DNA of 64,000 bases, from positions 31,224 to 95,223 of the forward strand of contig NZ_BLAY01000004.1 in assembly GCF_020521235.1 (NCBI RefSeq), in the 5' to 3' direction. A program made the position numbers and the translations under genes. How positions within the stretch are numbered: the first letter of the stretch is position 1; every line of letters begins with the position of its first letter. The stretch comes from Microseira wollei NIES-4236 (lineage in GTDB: Bacteria > Cyanobacteriota > Cyanobacteriia > Cyanobacteriales > Aerosakkonemataceae). Below the pieces are notes generated by a model. That model was not told the origin of the DNA. It saw nothing but the letters and a program-made list of their open reading frames with translations, and ran no database searches. Below are positions 1 to 8,011 of this stretch, piece by piece.

Positions 1-447
1 GTGAAGAAAGATGAAGAAAACGGGAGGTTTTTACCAAACGGACAATCCAGAAAAGTTGGATTAAATCGCGCTATCTCTGATGCTGCTTGGAATGAATTAA
101 TCTTAAAGATCGAGTATCTCGCTGCGAAGCAAGGAAAGATCGCCATCAAGATTAATCCAAAACATTCCAGCACGGAATGCAGAAATTGCGGACATGTTGA
201 CCGCAGCAACCGCGATGGTGAAAAGTTCATCTGTTCGGCTTGTGGATTTTTTGCTCACGCTGATATTTCTGCTGCGAAAACTATCAGAGACAGAGCATTA
301 GAAGTGGTACGCCGGGACTCGACGGAACCTGCGGGTAAAACCGCTAAACGCCCGAAACATCGTAAGGAGAAATCACCACGTCGTAGCGACAAAGGTGGTG
401 AGCCTGGGAACCTTGTTACCAAGGATATTAAGACCGTAATGTCTTAA
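1..447 (+). CDS. tnpB: TnpB (IS200/IS605 OrfB) C-terminal part, 5' end outside window
   Basis: RNA-guided nuclease/accessory protein of the IS200/IS605 family. The visible 148 codons are the C-terminal third only; the GTG at position 1 is probably an internal codon because full TnpB proteins are about 350-400 residues. A zinc ribbon is seen (C60-x2-C63 and C78-x2-C81), followed by the RuvC-III region H86-A-D88 with the typical AAKTI tail, which contains the last catalytic aspartate. The last 45 codons are basic and low in complexity, as is usual where the tnpB 3' end overlaps the guide-RNA (omega/reRNA) gene. No tnpA is visible. The reading frame is open to the end, so the element may be recent. 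Confidence 0.9.
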   Translation: MKKDEENGRFLPNGQSRKVGLNRAISDAAWNELILKIEYLAAKQGKIAIKINPKHSSTECRNCGHVDRSNRDGEKFICSACGFFAHADISAAKTIRDRALEVVRRDSTEPAGKTAKRPKHRKEKSPRRSDKGGEPGNLVTKDIKTVMS

Positions 448-1654
448 GAATCCCCGTGCCTTCAGGCCGGGGAGTGTCAAAAGAGTCTTCTTTTAGCACT
501 TGCTTGATGGCACTTTGGAGTGCGGGAACGTTTAAGCGTTTCAAAGGCATCACTTCTCCGACACCAATTCTGGCAAGACGAGCAGCGATTCCAGGTTGTT
601 CGTTTGTAATTGGAATCGCTACGATAGGCACGCCGCTGCTTAATGCCCCCAGTATGGTATTCATGCCAGCATGGGTGATAATCAGCCTGGAGCGTTCAAT
701 TAATTGCTGGTGGGGTGCAAACGGAACCACTAGCGGCTCTCCGGGTAGCTTTAAGTCTGATGCCTGAATGTTTGGATTTCCCAAAGAGATTACCAGTTGC
801 ACGTCCAATCCGATGCAAGCCTCAGCAATAGTATGAAAAATTTCCCATTTCCGGTTTTGTAAAGTCCCCAGAGAAGCGTAAATCAGAGGTTGACCCGTCA
901 ATTTTTCAAACGGAAAAGAAAGAGATGGGAAAGAAACGGGTTCTAAACCAGATGAATCTTGAAACGGCCCGGTGTAATGGAAGCACCGAGATAAACCAAC
1001 TCGCGGGAAATCAAACTCTACTGGGATCTGGCAGATTTGAGCCAGTTGGGAGTAACCATTCTCGCGGCTGGAATAGGGGGGTAAATTCCATTGCTGGCGC
1101 TGCCGGACAACTATATCCCAAACGGGTTGCGTAACGCGGTTGATCAGCAAGTTCCCCGCTTGGTTACGCAGACGCGCCCACCATGCTTGGCTGTAACTCC
1201 AATGGGTAAAAAATGGGGGAACTCCAGCTTCCTGGTTCAGCAACAGCGCATTACAGACGGTGATGTAGGGAAGATTGAGGAAATCAGCAACCGTTCCACC
1301 TGCACGGGTGACCTGATCGATTAGCAACGCTTCCACACCGGCAGCTTTAACGGCTTCTGGCAATTCGCCGAAAAGCATGGCTGTTTCTTGTTGGATCAAA
1401 CTGACTGTAAATTTCAACCCAGCCAGTCCGCTCATTTCACCCAACTGTTTATATTTTTGCTCCAAGGTTCCGGCAGGAAATGCATCTTTTCCAATCGTCG
1501 AGAAGTTTAATCCCGATTTCATCACCTTTGGTTGAATGTCGGGTATCCCAAATAGGGTGACGCAATGACCGCGTTTTTGTAATTCTCGACCCAAGACGCA
1601 CATCGGGTTGAGGTGACCGATTGCTGGAGGACAGATGATACCAAAATGGGTCAT
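428..1654 (-). CDS. UGT/MGT-family glycosyltransferase, C terminus replaced by IS sequence
   Basis: GT1-type glycosyltransferase resembling macrolide and zeaxanthin glucosyltransferases. The N terminus MTHFGIICPPAIGHLNP is the usual start of the acceptor-binding domain, so the ATG at 1654 is preferred over an in-frame start at 1753. Near the C terminus the donor-binding signature HAGMNT, then GVPIVAIP and NEQPG, is intact. Normal family members continue for about 35 residues as a closing helix. Here the last 16-17 residues are read from the antisense of the IS right-end hairpin, so the protein is truncated and chimeric. It may still bind sugar nucleotide, but activity is doubtful. The gene converges on tnpB, overlapping it by 20 bp. 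Confidence 0.85.
   Translation of the reverse strand: MTHFGIICPPAIGHLNPMCVLGRELQKRGHCVTLFGIPDIQPKVMKSGLNFSTIGKDAFPAGTLEQKYKQLGEMSGLAGLKFTVSLIQQETAMLFGELPEAVKAAGVEALLIDQVTRAGGTVADFLNLPYITVCNALLLNQEAGVPPFFTHWSYSQAWWARLRNQAGNLLINRVTQPVWDIVVRQRQQWNLPPYSSRENGYSQLAQICQIPVEFDFPRVGLSRCFHYTGPFQDSSGLEPVSFPSLSFPFEKLTGQPLIYASLGTLQNRKWEIFHTIAEACIGLDVQLVISLGNPNIQASDLKLPGEPLVVPFAPHQQLIERSRLIITHAGMNTILGALSSGVPIVAIPITNEQPGIAARLARIGVGEVMPLKRLNVPALQSAIKQVLKEDSFDTPRPEGTGILKTLRS
448..480 (+). mobile_element. IS200/IS605 right-end hairpin and probable 3' end of the omega RNA
   Basis: Just after the tnpB stop, a hairpin (CCCCG at 452-456 pairing with CGGGG at 468-472, with CCT/AGG inside) is followed by GTGTCAA. 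This fits the right end of a single-strand transposed IS200/IS605 element. In this family the guide RNA ends at the element boundary, so the guide segment would begin just after about position 480, inside the neighbouring glycosyltransferase gene. The exact cleavage point is inferred. Confidence 0.7.
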
Positions 1655-1980
1655 AAGCAACTCGCCACCATGAAACTTCCGGTTAGGGAACAGCGTACCA
1701 AAAAGGGGCGCGATCGCGCTTACTTTAGTTATGTGCAACAGCGCGATCTCCACTCTGCTAGCCTGAGCTTCAACCAGTTGGGTTGAGGCACAAAACCCAA
1801 CCTGCGAGCCTAGCGATCGCTCTCCCTATTTCCTCTCCCTAATTATTTAGCTCCAGGCGTAGGTTGGGTTTCGTACCTCAACCCAACCTGCGAGTGTTGG
1901 GTTTCACTGCGTTCAACCCAACCTACAGTTCCTGGAACAATAATAACGACAGCTTAAATGCCTCCCACGATCCCTTGAGC

Positions 1981-2106
1981 GTTAGTAACAACAGCTTCGA
2001 CGTTAGTAACAACAGCTTCGACGTTAGTAACGACAGCTTCAACCTTGGTAACGACAGCTTCGACGTTGGTAACGACAGCTTCGACGTTGGTAACGACAGA
2101 TTGAGA
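1981..2106. repeat. Six tandem 21-bp repeats
   Basis: Six units starting at 1981, 2002, 2023, 2044, 2065 and 2086. The consensus is GTTRGTAACRACAGCTTCGA plus C, with the first two units identical and the last one diverged. The unit is a multiple of three, so every frame stays open. Confidence 0.95.
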
Positions 2107-2155
2107 CTTAATAGAATACACTTGATTTTTCGTAAATTAATAGCCCGTGTAGACG

Positions 2156-2209
2156 GGCCTTAGTTTGTATAGCGGCACCCTTAAGGGTGCCGCTATACAA
2201 ACTAAGGCC
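2156..2209. repeat. Perfect 54-bp palindrome
   Basis: Each arm is 27 nt without a mismatch, centred on TTAA between 2182 and 2183; the inner part reads GGCACCCTTAAGGGTGCC. It lies between the two minus-strand genes, downstream of the P450 stop, and could fold as a terminator-like or REP-like hairpin. A shorter relative with the core CACCCTTAAGGGTG occurs near 29545. Confidence 0.95.
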
Positions 2210-2262
2210 ACAAGAGCTGTATTCCACCAAGTCGCAAACCGCTATAATCTGCTACCTGAGCT

Positions 2263-3645
2263 TCAACCAGAAACGGCCTCAAGAGTTCGCGACTTCACGG
2301 GACGCTCACCTTTTACCACCATCTGAATGCTACGATTCGGTGCTGAAACCAAACCCCGCCGTGTCGGTAGAATTTCGCGATGGTCAGCAAGTTCCAGTTC
2401 ATAACGCGAGAGTATTTTAGCCAGTGCCACTTTCATTTCAAATAAGGCAAAGGCATAACCAATGCACCGCCTCGCACCACCGCCAAAAGGCAAGTACTCA
2501 TAAGGTGAATATTGCCGTTCTAGGAAGCGTTCTGGCTTAAATTGTTTGGGTTCTGGATATAAATCTTCCCGCTGGTGAGTTGAATAAATTGAACCCATCA
2601 AGATCGTACCCGGTTCGATGTCGTAACCGCCTAGCTTAACAGGCACTTTCGGCACTCTTGGGAAGGTTAGCATCCCAACCGGATAAATCCGCAATGTTTC
2701 GCTGCAAACAGCATTGAGATAGGGCAATTTGAAAATAGCGCCTGGGTCTGGATTATCGCCCAAACTATCGAGTTCTTGCAGTAATTTTTCCCGTACCGAT
2801 GGTAGTTTGTGAATCCAGTACAATGCCCAAGCGATCGCAGTGGCTGTAGTTTCGTGACCTGCGGTTAACAGCGTCATCAACTCATCGCGCAATTCCTCAT
2901 CGGTCATCGGTTCTCCCGCTTCATCCCGCGCAGACATCAGCAAGCTAAGGATATCTGTGCGCGAGGAATCGGGTTGCGCCCGACGTTGTCGCATTTCCTC
3001 GTAAAGCAGATTGTCAGTTTCCTGCTGACGGCGCAGAAATTTTCCCCAAGGAGTCAGCGGCCCTAAATCTCTTTGCAAAGCTGGAAAATAAAGCATGGCG
3101 GCGCTGAAGGGAGAACTCATCTCATCCATCATTGCAGTCAGAAGATGCTCGATCTTTTCGCCTCGCGAGTCTTCATTCAGACCAAACACGGCTTTCATCA
3201 TCACCCGCAGGGTAATCGCTTGGGTCGAGGTGCGGACGCAGAAAGGTAAGCCTTTCTGCCACTGGTTCATCACTTGTTCGGTAACATCCCCAATCACCTC
3301 GCCGTAGGTTCGCATCCTTTCGCCGTGAAACGGAGGCATGATCAACTGGCGCTGGCGACGGTGGCGATCGCCACTCAACCCAATCACCGATTGTTTCCCC
3401 AGCAAGGGTTCCATAATCTTGTTCGACTCGCCGGGGGCTTCAAATTGCTTGGTGTCCCCTGTCAAAATTTCTTGCAGCGCTTGGGGGTTGCTAACAAATA
3501 CTACAGGCATCAAGCCCGTGGCGACCCGTGCGGTGAAGATATCGCCGTAGCGTTTGGCACATTCTTCCATAAACTGCATCGGGCGCGCGATCCACTGGAT
3601 CATTTGTAGCATTGCTGGCGTTTTCGGGCCGGGTGGTAGTTTCAT
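2263..3645 (-). CDS. Cytochrome P450, CYP110-like
   Basis: Heme-thiolate monooxygenase of 460 residues, the normal length. The proline-rich start LPPGPK, the I-helix AGHETT (262-267), the K-helix E316-x2-R319 and the heme loop FGGGARRCIG with the cysteine ligand C394 are all present. In cyanobacteria this overall pattern, including PPFHG after the C-helix, is typical of CYP110, whose members oxidise fatty acids and related compounds; the substrate here cannot be read from sequence. There is no membrane anchor. It is followed downstream by a long palindrome and preceded by a MITE-type composite, so it is probably transcribed alone. Confidence 0.95.
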   Translation of the reverse strand: MKLPPGPKTPAMLQMIQWIARPMQFMEECAKRYGDIFTARVATGLMPVVFVSNPQALQEILTGDTKQFEAPGESNKIMEPLLGKQSVIGLSGDRHRRQRQLIMPPFHGERMRTYGEVIGDVTEQVMNQWQKGLPFCVRTSTQAITLRVMMKAVFGLNEDSRGEKIEHLLTAMMDEMSSPFSAAMLYFPALQRDLGPLTPWGKFLRRQQETDNLLYEEMRQRRAQPDSSRTDILSLLMSARDEAGEPMTDEELRDELMTLLTAGHETTATAIAWALYWIHKLPSVREKLLQELDSLGDNPDPGAIFKLPYLNAVCSETLRIYPVGMLTFPRVPKVPVKLGGYDIEPGTILMGSIYSTHQREDLYPEPKQFKPERFLERQYSPYEYLPFGGGARRCIGYAFALFEMKVALAKILSRYELELADHREILPTRRGLVSAPNRSIQMVVKGERPVKSRTLEAVSG

Positions 3646-3778
3646 GGCGTCTGTTTGGGGCTAAGTCTCTTTGTTTGAACTGGCAAAAGTTTAAGTTTTG
3701 TTTAGATCTGTTTTAATTGAAATCTTACCCTTTTGTCATCACTTGCCTGGGTGGGACACTAGAACAATTGCCAATTTC

Positions 3779-4052
3779 AAATACAGGACTTACGCAAAAA
3801 AACTTTGGTGAAATCGATTAATCTGGGGTTGAGAGGGTCGAGGTTCAGCCTCAACCGGGTTTTTGGCCCCGCGTGCGTAAGTCCTGTAGAAGCTGAATTT
3901 CGCAAAAAAACAAAGGTGATAGGAAAAATCGTGGCTTTAAAACTAAATATCGCCGCAAGAAACCGGGTTTCTAGGAAAAATCGTGGCTTTAAAACTAAAT
4001 ATCGCCGCAAGAAACCGGGTTTCTAGGCTCGTCCTGCGTAAGTCCTGAAATA
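3779..4052. mobile_element. Composite CAGGACTTACGC element with AAATA target duplication
   Basis: The element starts CAGGACTTACGC at 3784 and ends GCGTAAGTCCTG at 4047. AAATA lies immediately outside both ends (3779-3783 and 4048-4052), as expected for a 5-bp target duplication. An internal right end also occurs at about 3885, and a 52-bp unit carrying AGAAACCGGGTTTCT is present twice in tandem (3920-3971 and 3972-4023). This suggests two related elements joined or nested. No transposase is encoded. Confidence 0.8.
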
Positions 4053-4276
4053 GAAGCTGAATTTCCATCTCAAATTCCGCCCGATCGCCTTTGTCACGAG
4101 AAGCCAAATCAACGGCGGGATTTTTATATACCACAAAATTGCACATTTTCAGCTTTTCCTTAATTTATCTTTGTATTACTTATCAATCATCAACTTTTGC
4201 AACATAAAAGTTGTAAAATTTTTGTTAAATCAATCGAGCAGCTACGGTTCTCTAGAGAGAGATTAAGGTAATAAGC

Positions 4277-6514
4277 ATGACAGCAACAACACCAAAGGCA
4301 ACGTCGGCGACTCCGAATTTTTGCGAGGGAATTCAGTATTTTGGTGAAGCGATCGCGGACTTTGAGACTTACGGGAAAACACCGGCAATTGGGGAGGGGA
4401 GTGTAGCGATCGCCGACCCCACCGATGCGGCTGCCGTTTACCAAACTTTACTTTATGCCGACGCCTTGCGCTATTTGACGCTGCAAGTTACGGGAAGTAA
4501 AGCATCTGGACACCCAGGGGGTTTTGCTTCGCAAGCGGAAGCTTACGCGGCGTTGGTCATGCTGGGTTACAAGAACATTATTACGGAAGTGGGACACCAC
4601 GCGCCCGGATTTTATAGTGCCATGTTCTTGGATCGGTCGCTAGAGGACATGGGGATAAATACGGTGCAACAGTTGCGCGATCGCTTCCGGGAAAAACACG
4701 GACTCTTAGGACACCTCTCTGGCTACATTCCCGGTATTCTCGCACCCGCAGGCCCCCTGGGACAAGGGGAACACTTCGCAATGGCAGCTGCTTTACTCCA
4801 CAAAGATAAGTTATTCCCCTTCACCGTCGGCGATGGGGGTTTGGGCGAACCTTACATTATGAGCGGTATGGCACACTTCCACACCGCCTATCCGGGAGTG
4901 ACAAATTTTTTACCCGTATTGGTTTGGAATGGATATTCCCAGGAACACCACAGCATGGTGTCGCTCAAAACCAACGAACAAATGATGGCATACTGGCACG
5001 GTAACGGGTTTGAAGAAGTCGTGTTAGTTGATGCCAAAGATTTCGACGACCAAAATCAACCCGGAGATTACGTCGATAGTACTGCTTTTTCTTTCCAACA
5101 ACGACTTGCTTTTACTAAAGCAGTTCTTGTAGGAATTGATGAAGCCGCTCGTTCTGCCCTCAGCGGTAAGTTAACCGCATTTATTATTAAACAACTCAAA
5201 GGCGCGGGTGTCCACGCACGGGGAGCAAAATCCCACAACCTTTATGCCAAAGATACCCTCGATAGTCCCCACATGATCGGCGCTTTGAAAACCCGTGCAT
5301 TACCTCCAGAAGCTTGGCAATTAGTGCGGACAAATTGCGAACGCGCCGGTGGTGGACCAGCGGCGAAAACCGTCGTGACAGAATTTGAATTACCCTTGCC
5401 AGAATTAGGCGAATTGCCTTTAGAAGAATATGCCGTTGGCGAAGAACATCCCAAAGTTTCTACCACAGCAATGGGGCGTTTAGTGGCACATGTAGGACAA
5501 ACCGATAAAAACTATTTAGTCACCAATGCCGACGGTAACGAAGCATCTGGAATTGCCAATATTAACCAAGCGCTGAAGATTATCCACCCGACAACTGATG
5601 ACTTGTACAACCAAGCACCAGGCGGACAAGTTTACGAACCTTTGAGCGAAGATGCTTGTGCGGGGTTAGCAGCAGGTTTGGCGTTAATGGGTAGCCGCAC
5701 TTTGTGGTGTTCTTACGAATCTTTTGCGATCAACGGGTTACCAATTTGGCAAACGGTAACGCAAGCAATGGCAGAATTGCGCCGTCCTACTCCGTCTACA
5801 ATTACTTTATTTACAGCCGGGGCATTGGAACAAGGGCGCAACGGATGGACCCACCAACGTCCGGAAATTGAAGCTTATTTCGCGGCGATGATGCGGAATG
5901 GAAATGTATTTCCTTTATTCCCACCCGATGCAAATAGCATTCAAGTTTGTTACGAATGGGGTTTGACAACTAAGAATAAGGGAGTTGTGATTACTGCTAG
6001 CAAATCTCCCCTGCCAATTCACACTACTTTTGAACAAACTCGCCAAGCATTGCGCGACGGGGCCGTAATTTTGCAAGAAATCGATCCGCCACAACCGAAT
6101 GGTGGAGTTGGCAAGAAAGTTGTATTTGCCGTGATTGGCGATATGACACTGCTGCCAGTATTTGAAGCTGCCGCTTATCTGGAAACAGAAGAGATTGGCG
6201 TGCGAATTGTTTCTGTTGTCAATCCTCGGCGCTTATATCGTCCCAGCGATGTAGCTTGGGATACTTGTTCCGAACCCGATGGCGGCTTTTTAGACGATGC
6301 TAAATTCGCCGAATTATTTGATGGCGATGCGCTAATTTGCGTCACGGGTGGCGCTGCTGGGATGCTGGAACCTATCATGTTGCGGAGTACTTGCAAGCGC
6401 GATACTTTCGCTTGGAAGCGCGGGGAAACTACTGCCAGTGCTGGTGAATTAATGGCGTTTAATGGATTAACTGCTGAGGCGTTGACCAAACGCGCAATTG
6501 AGTTAGTGCATTAA
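4277..6514 (+). CDS. Transketolase/phosphoketolase-superfamily ThDP enzyme
   Basis: A 745-residue thiamine-diphosphate enzyme. The N-terminal domain has GHPGG (78-82), GPLGQG (159-164) and the ThDP/metal motif GDGGLGE (185-191). The C-terminal half, with EQGRNGWTHQ and FPPDANS, resembles the C domain of xylulose-5-phosphate/fructose-6-phosphate phosphoketolase. Phosphoketolases split ketose phosphates to acetyl phosphate and an aldose phosphate; transketolases move a two-carbon unit. The sequence mixes features of both, so the reaction is left open. It starts after GAGATTAAGG and is followed at once by a GC-rich hairpin, so it is probably monocistronic. The preceding 220 bp are AT-rich and should hold the promoter. 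Confidence 0.8.
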   Translation: MTATTPKATSATPNFCEGIQYFGEAIADFETYGKTPAIGEGSVAIADPTDAAAVYQTLLYADALRYLTLQVTGSKASGHPGGFASQAEAYAALVMLGYKNIITEVGHHAPGFYSAMFLDRSLEDMGINTVQQLRDRFREKHGLLGHLSGYIPGILAPAGPLGQGEHFAMAAALLHKDKLFPFTVGDGGLGEPYIMSGMAHFHTAYPGVTNFLPVLVWNGYSQEHHSMVSLKTNEQMMAYWHGNGFEEVVLVDAKDFDDQNQPGDYVDSTAFSFQQRLAFTKAVLVGIDEAARSALSGKLTAFIIKQLKGAGVHARGAKSHNLYAKDTLDSPHMIGALKTRALPPEAWQLVRTNCERAGGGPAAKTVVTEFELPLPELGELPLEEYAVGEEHPKVSTTAMGRLVAHVGQTDKNYLVTNADGNEASGIANINQALKIIHPTTDDLYNQAPGGQVYEPLSEDACAGLAAGLALMGSRTLWCSYESFAINGLPIWQTVTQAMAELRRPTPSTITLFTAGALEQGRNGWTHQRPEIEAYFAAMMRNGNVFPLFPPDANSIQVCYEWGLTTKNKGVVITASKSPLPIHTTFEQTRQALRDGAVILQEIDPPQPNGGVGKKVVFAVIGDMTLLPVFEAAAYLETEEIGVRIVSVVNPRRLYRPSDVAWDTCSEPDGGFLDDAKFAELFDGDALICVTGGAAGMLEPIMLRSTCKRDTFAWKRGETTASAGELMAFNGLTAEALTKRAIELVH

Positions 6515-6534
6515 GATGGAAGTAATGTGATATT

Positions 6535-6567
6535 AGCCCCCGCTTGGGTTTTTCCTAAGTGGGGGCT
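6535..6567 (+). terminator. Hairpin after the ThDP-enzyme gene
   Basis: AGCCCCCGCTT and AAGTGGGGGCT form an 11-bp stem (one G-U) around an 11-nt loop, 20 bp after the stop codon. The T-run is weak (ATTTT a few bases later), so this is a probable rather than certain terminator. Confidence 0.6.
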
Positions 6568-6592
6568 GGATAAATTTTCGGAGTATGCAGCT

Positions 6593-7243
6593 ATGCGACG
6601 CGATCTAGAGGGTTTGGCAATTACTAAAAAAGACCTAAAACGCTTGACTGGTGTATCTGTTGATGAAATGAAATTATCTGTAAAGTATAAATATGTAATA
6701 ATTTTGTCTGTTATTGTTTTGTTAGCTTTTCTAGTTTTTAGTTTAATTCTCGCTTTTCAAATAAATACAACCATTTTTGCCTGTTGGTTATTGATAGTGA
6801 TAAGTTTATTAAGTAAACTAAATTCATCTGGTGTAGAAAGAAATATGTTAAAGATTTTATTGACCAAAAAGCCAAGCGAACATCTAGTAAATATTTTGAA
6901 AGAGGTAGAGAGGTATAATGCGATCGTTAAGGCTATAGATATTAAGGATAGGCTAGAAGAAGCTGGAAACCCAGCGATTGGTTTAAGTAACAGAAAACAA
7001 GTAATTGAAGCTCTTGAAATTACCAGATCTGATTTAGTCAGGGGGTTAAAAACAGAAAGAATTCTTAGAGAAAACAAAAGCTTTATTGAGAGTAATCCAG
7101 AAATGTTTGCCAACAACTTAATAGCTTTGACAGCTTTGCAAGTCAGCGATCAAGCTAGCGAACATGGACAAATTCTGGATGAAGCATTGCAAATAGCGGT
7201 AAGCGTACAAAGGGAAATGAGGAAGTTAGAGAGTCAGCGTTAA
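6593..7243 (+). CDS. Unknown two-TM protein, paralog 1 of 3
   Basis: A 216-residue protein of unknown function. The start at 6593 (MRRDLEGLAITKKDLKRL) is chosen because two paralogs at 26.4-27.7 kb begin with the same motif, and a GGAG lies about 9 bp upstream. Order: conserved N-terminal 20 residues, two hydrophobic segments (about 35-80), then a predicted helical tail with VERYNAIVKAIDI, EAGNP and LKTERILRENK blocks shared by all three. The tail is probably cytoplasmic and coiled. It sits between a metabolic gene and a toxin-antitoxin relic; the context gives no function. Confidence 0.75.
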   Translation: MRRDLEGLAITKKDLKRLTGVSVDEMKLSVKYKYVIILSVIVLLAFLVFSLILAFQINTTIFACWLLIVISLLSKLNSSGVERNMLKILLTKKPSEHLVNILKEVERYNAIVKAIDIKDRLEEAGNPAIGLSNRKQVIEALEITRSDLVRGLKTERILRENKSFIESNPEMFANNLIALTALQVSDQASEHGQILDEALQIAVSVQREMRKLESQR

Positions 7244-7316
7244 AACTAACAGTAGGGTGTTGAGGCGCATTAGACAAGTGCATCTCGGAGCGGGGAAAAA
7301 GGAGATATAATTGTAG

Positions 7317-7598
7317 TTGGAAATATTTGATTTAATCTGACTGGATAGGATTGTTGAGAAACTCGCTCGCAAGCATGTCCAAGAGCAAGAGGTAAGAGAA
7401 GTTTTTAACAATTCTCCAACTATCCGATTTGTTGAAAAAGGAACCCGCAAAAATGAAAATGTTTATGCTGCATTGGGTCAAACTGATTCGGGACGGTACT
7501 TAATTGTTTACTTTATATATAAGCCAGATAAAAACGCCTTAATATTATCTGCGAGGGACATGGACAATGCCGAACGAAAAAGATACCGAAATAACTAG
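7317..7598 (+). pseudogene. BrnT-family (DUF497) toxin with a nonsense codon
   Basis: A 94-codon frame reads TTG start, six residues, TGA at 7338-7340, then an intact BrnT body ending ARDMDNAERKRYRNN. An AAGGAG site precedes the TTG by about 11 bp, so this looks like the authentic start. The TGA stands where BrnT proteins have a conserved Trp (IW near residue 8), so one TGG to TGA change explains it. BrnT toxins are ribonuclease-like growth inhibitors neutralised by the protein encoded next. Re-initiation from CTG at 7341 is possible but would lose the first beta strand. Confidence 0.8.
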
Positions 7599-7854
7599 AA
7601 GCTCGATTTCCAATGCTACATCTTATGAGGAAATAGGAGAGTTTTGGGATGAGCATAGTCTGGATGAGTATTGGGAGCAAACTTATCCGGTTGAATTTAC
7701 AATTAATCTTGGCCCTAAATCGAAGGTGACATATTACGGCATTGATAAAAGTTTATCGTAAAAAATCAGTGCTGTCGCAGAACGTAGAGGTATGTCTGCT
7801 GAAAATCTTTTGAATTTGTGGGTGGAGGAGAAACTACAAGATGAGGTGGTTTGA
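7567..7854 (+). pseudogene. BrnA/CopG-like antitoxin with a nonsense codon
   Basis: The frame opens with MPNEKDTEITRSS and carries the EEIGEFWDEHSLDEYWE region seen in antitoxins that partner BrnT. It stops at TAA 7759-7761 after GIDKSLS, then continues in the same frame as KISAVAERRGMSAENLLNLW to a second stop at 7854. That tail is the ribbon-helix-helix-like DNA-binding part. One change (AAA to TAA) explains the break. It overlaps the toxin gene by 32 bp, the usual toxin-first order of BrnTA operons. The short product lacks the DNA-binding part, so autoregulation should be lost. Confidence 0.75.
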
Positions 7855-7893
7855 ATGGCAGGGATTTTGTAGCTACAAAACGCCAAAAGCTAC

Positions 7894-7954
7894 AACCGCA
7901 AATATACGTGGATAACTCGTATCTATTGGTGTTTATCTGTGTATATTTGCGGTT
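7894..7954 (+). terminator. Long-stem hairpin after the toxin-antitoxin pair
   Basis: AACCGCAAATATAC and GTATATTTGCGGTT form a perfect 14-bp stem with a 33-nt loop, followed by TTTATT. It lies 40 bp after the antitoxin. A 16-bp palindrome TTTTGTAGCTACAAAA is at 7865-7880. Confidence 0.6.
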
Positions 7955-8011
7955 TTTATTCTTATTGTAAATGGTGTACGCTAGCCTGAGCTTTTATCCT
8001 GATAATTTTAT

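Larger units (their letters stand above)
1655..2262. other. 608-bp repeat-rich intergenic region
   Basis: No convincing gene. Copies of a GTTGGGTT/AACCCAAC palindromic repeat lie at 1778-1808 and 1859-1926, then come a 21-bp tandem array and a 54-bp palindrome (listed separately). A 99-codon frame at 1864-2163 only reads through the tandem repeat (NNSFDVS-like heptads) and is not considered a gene. Confidence 0.7.

Noticed and set aside
1864..2163. 99-codon frame of NNSFDVS-like heptads
   Set aside because: It only reads through a 21-bp tandem repeat; there is no ribosome site and no conserved sequence beyond the repeat.
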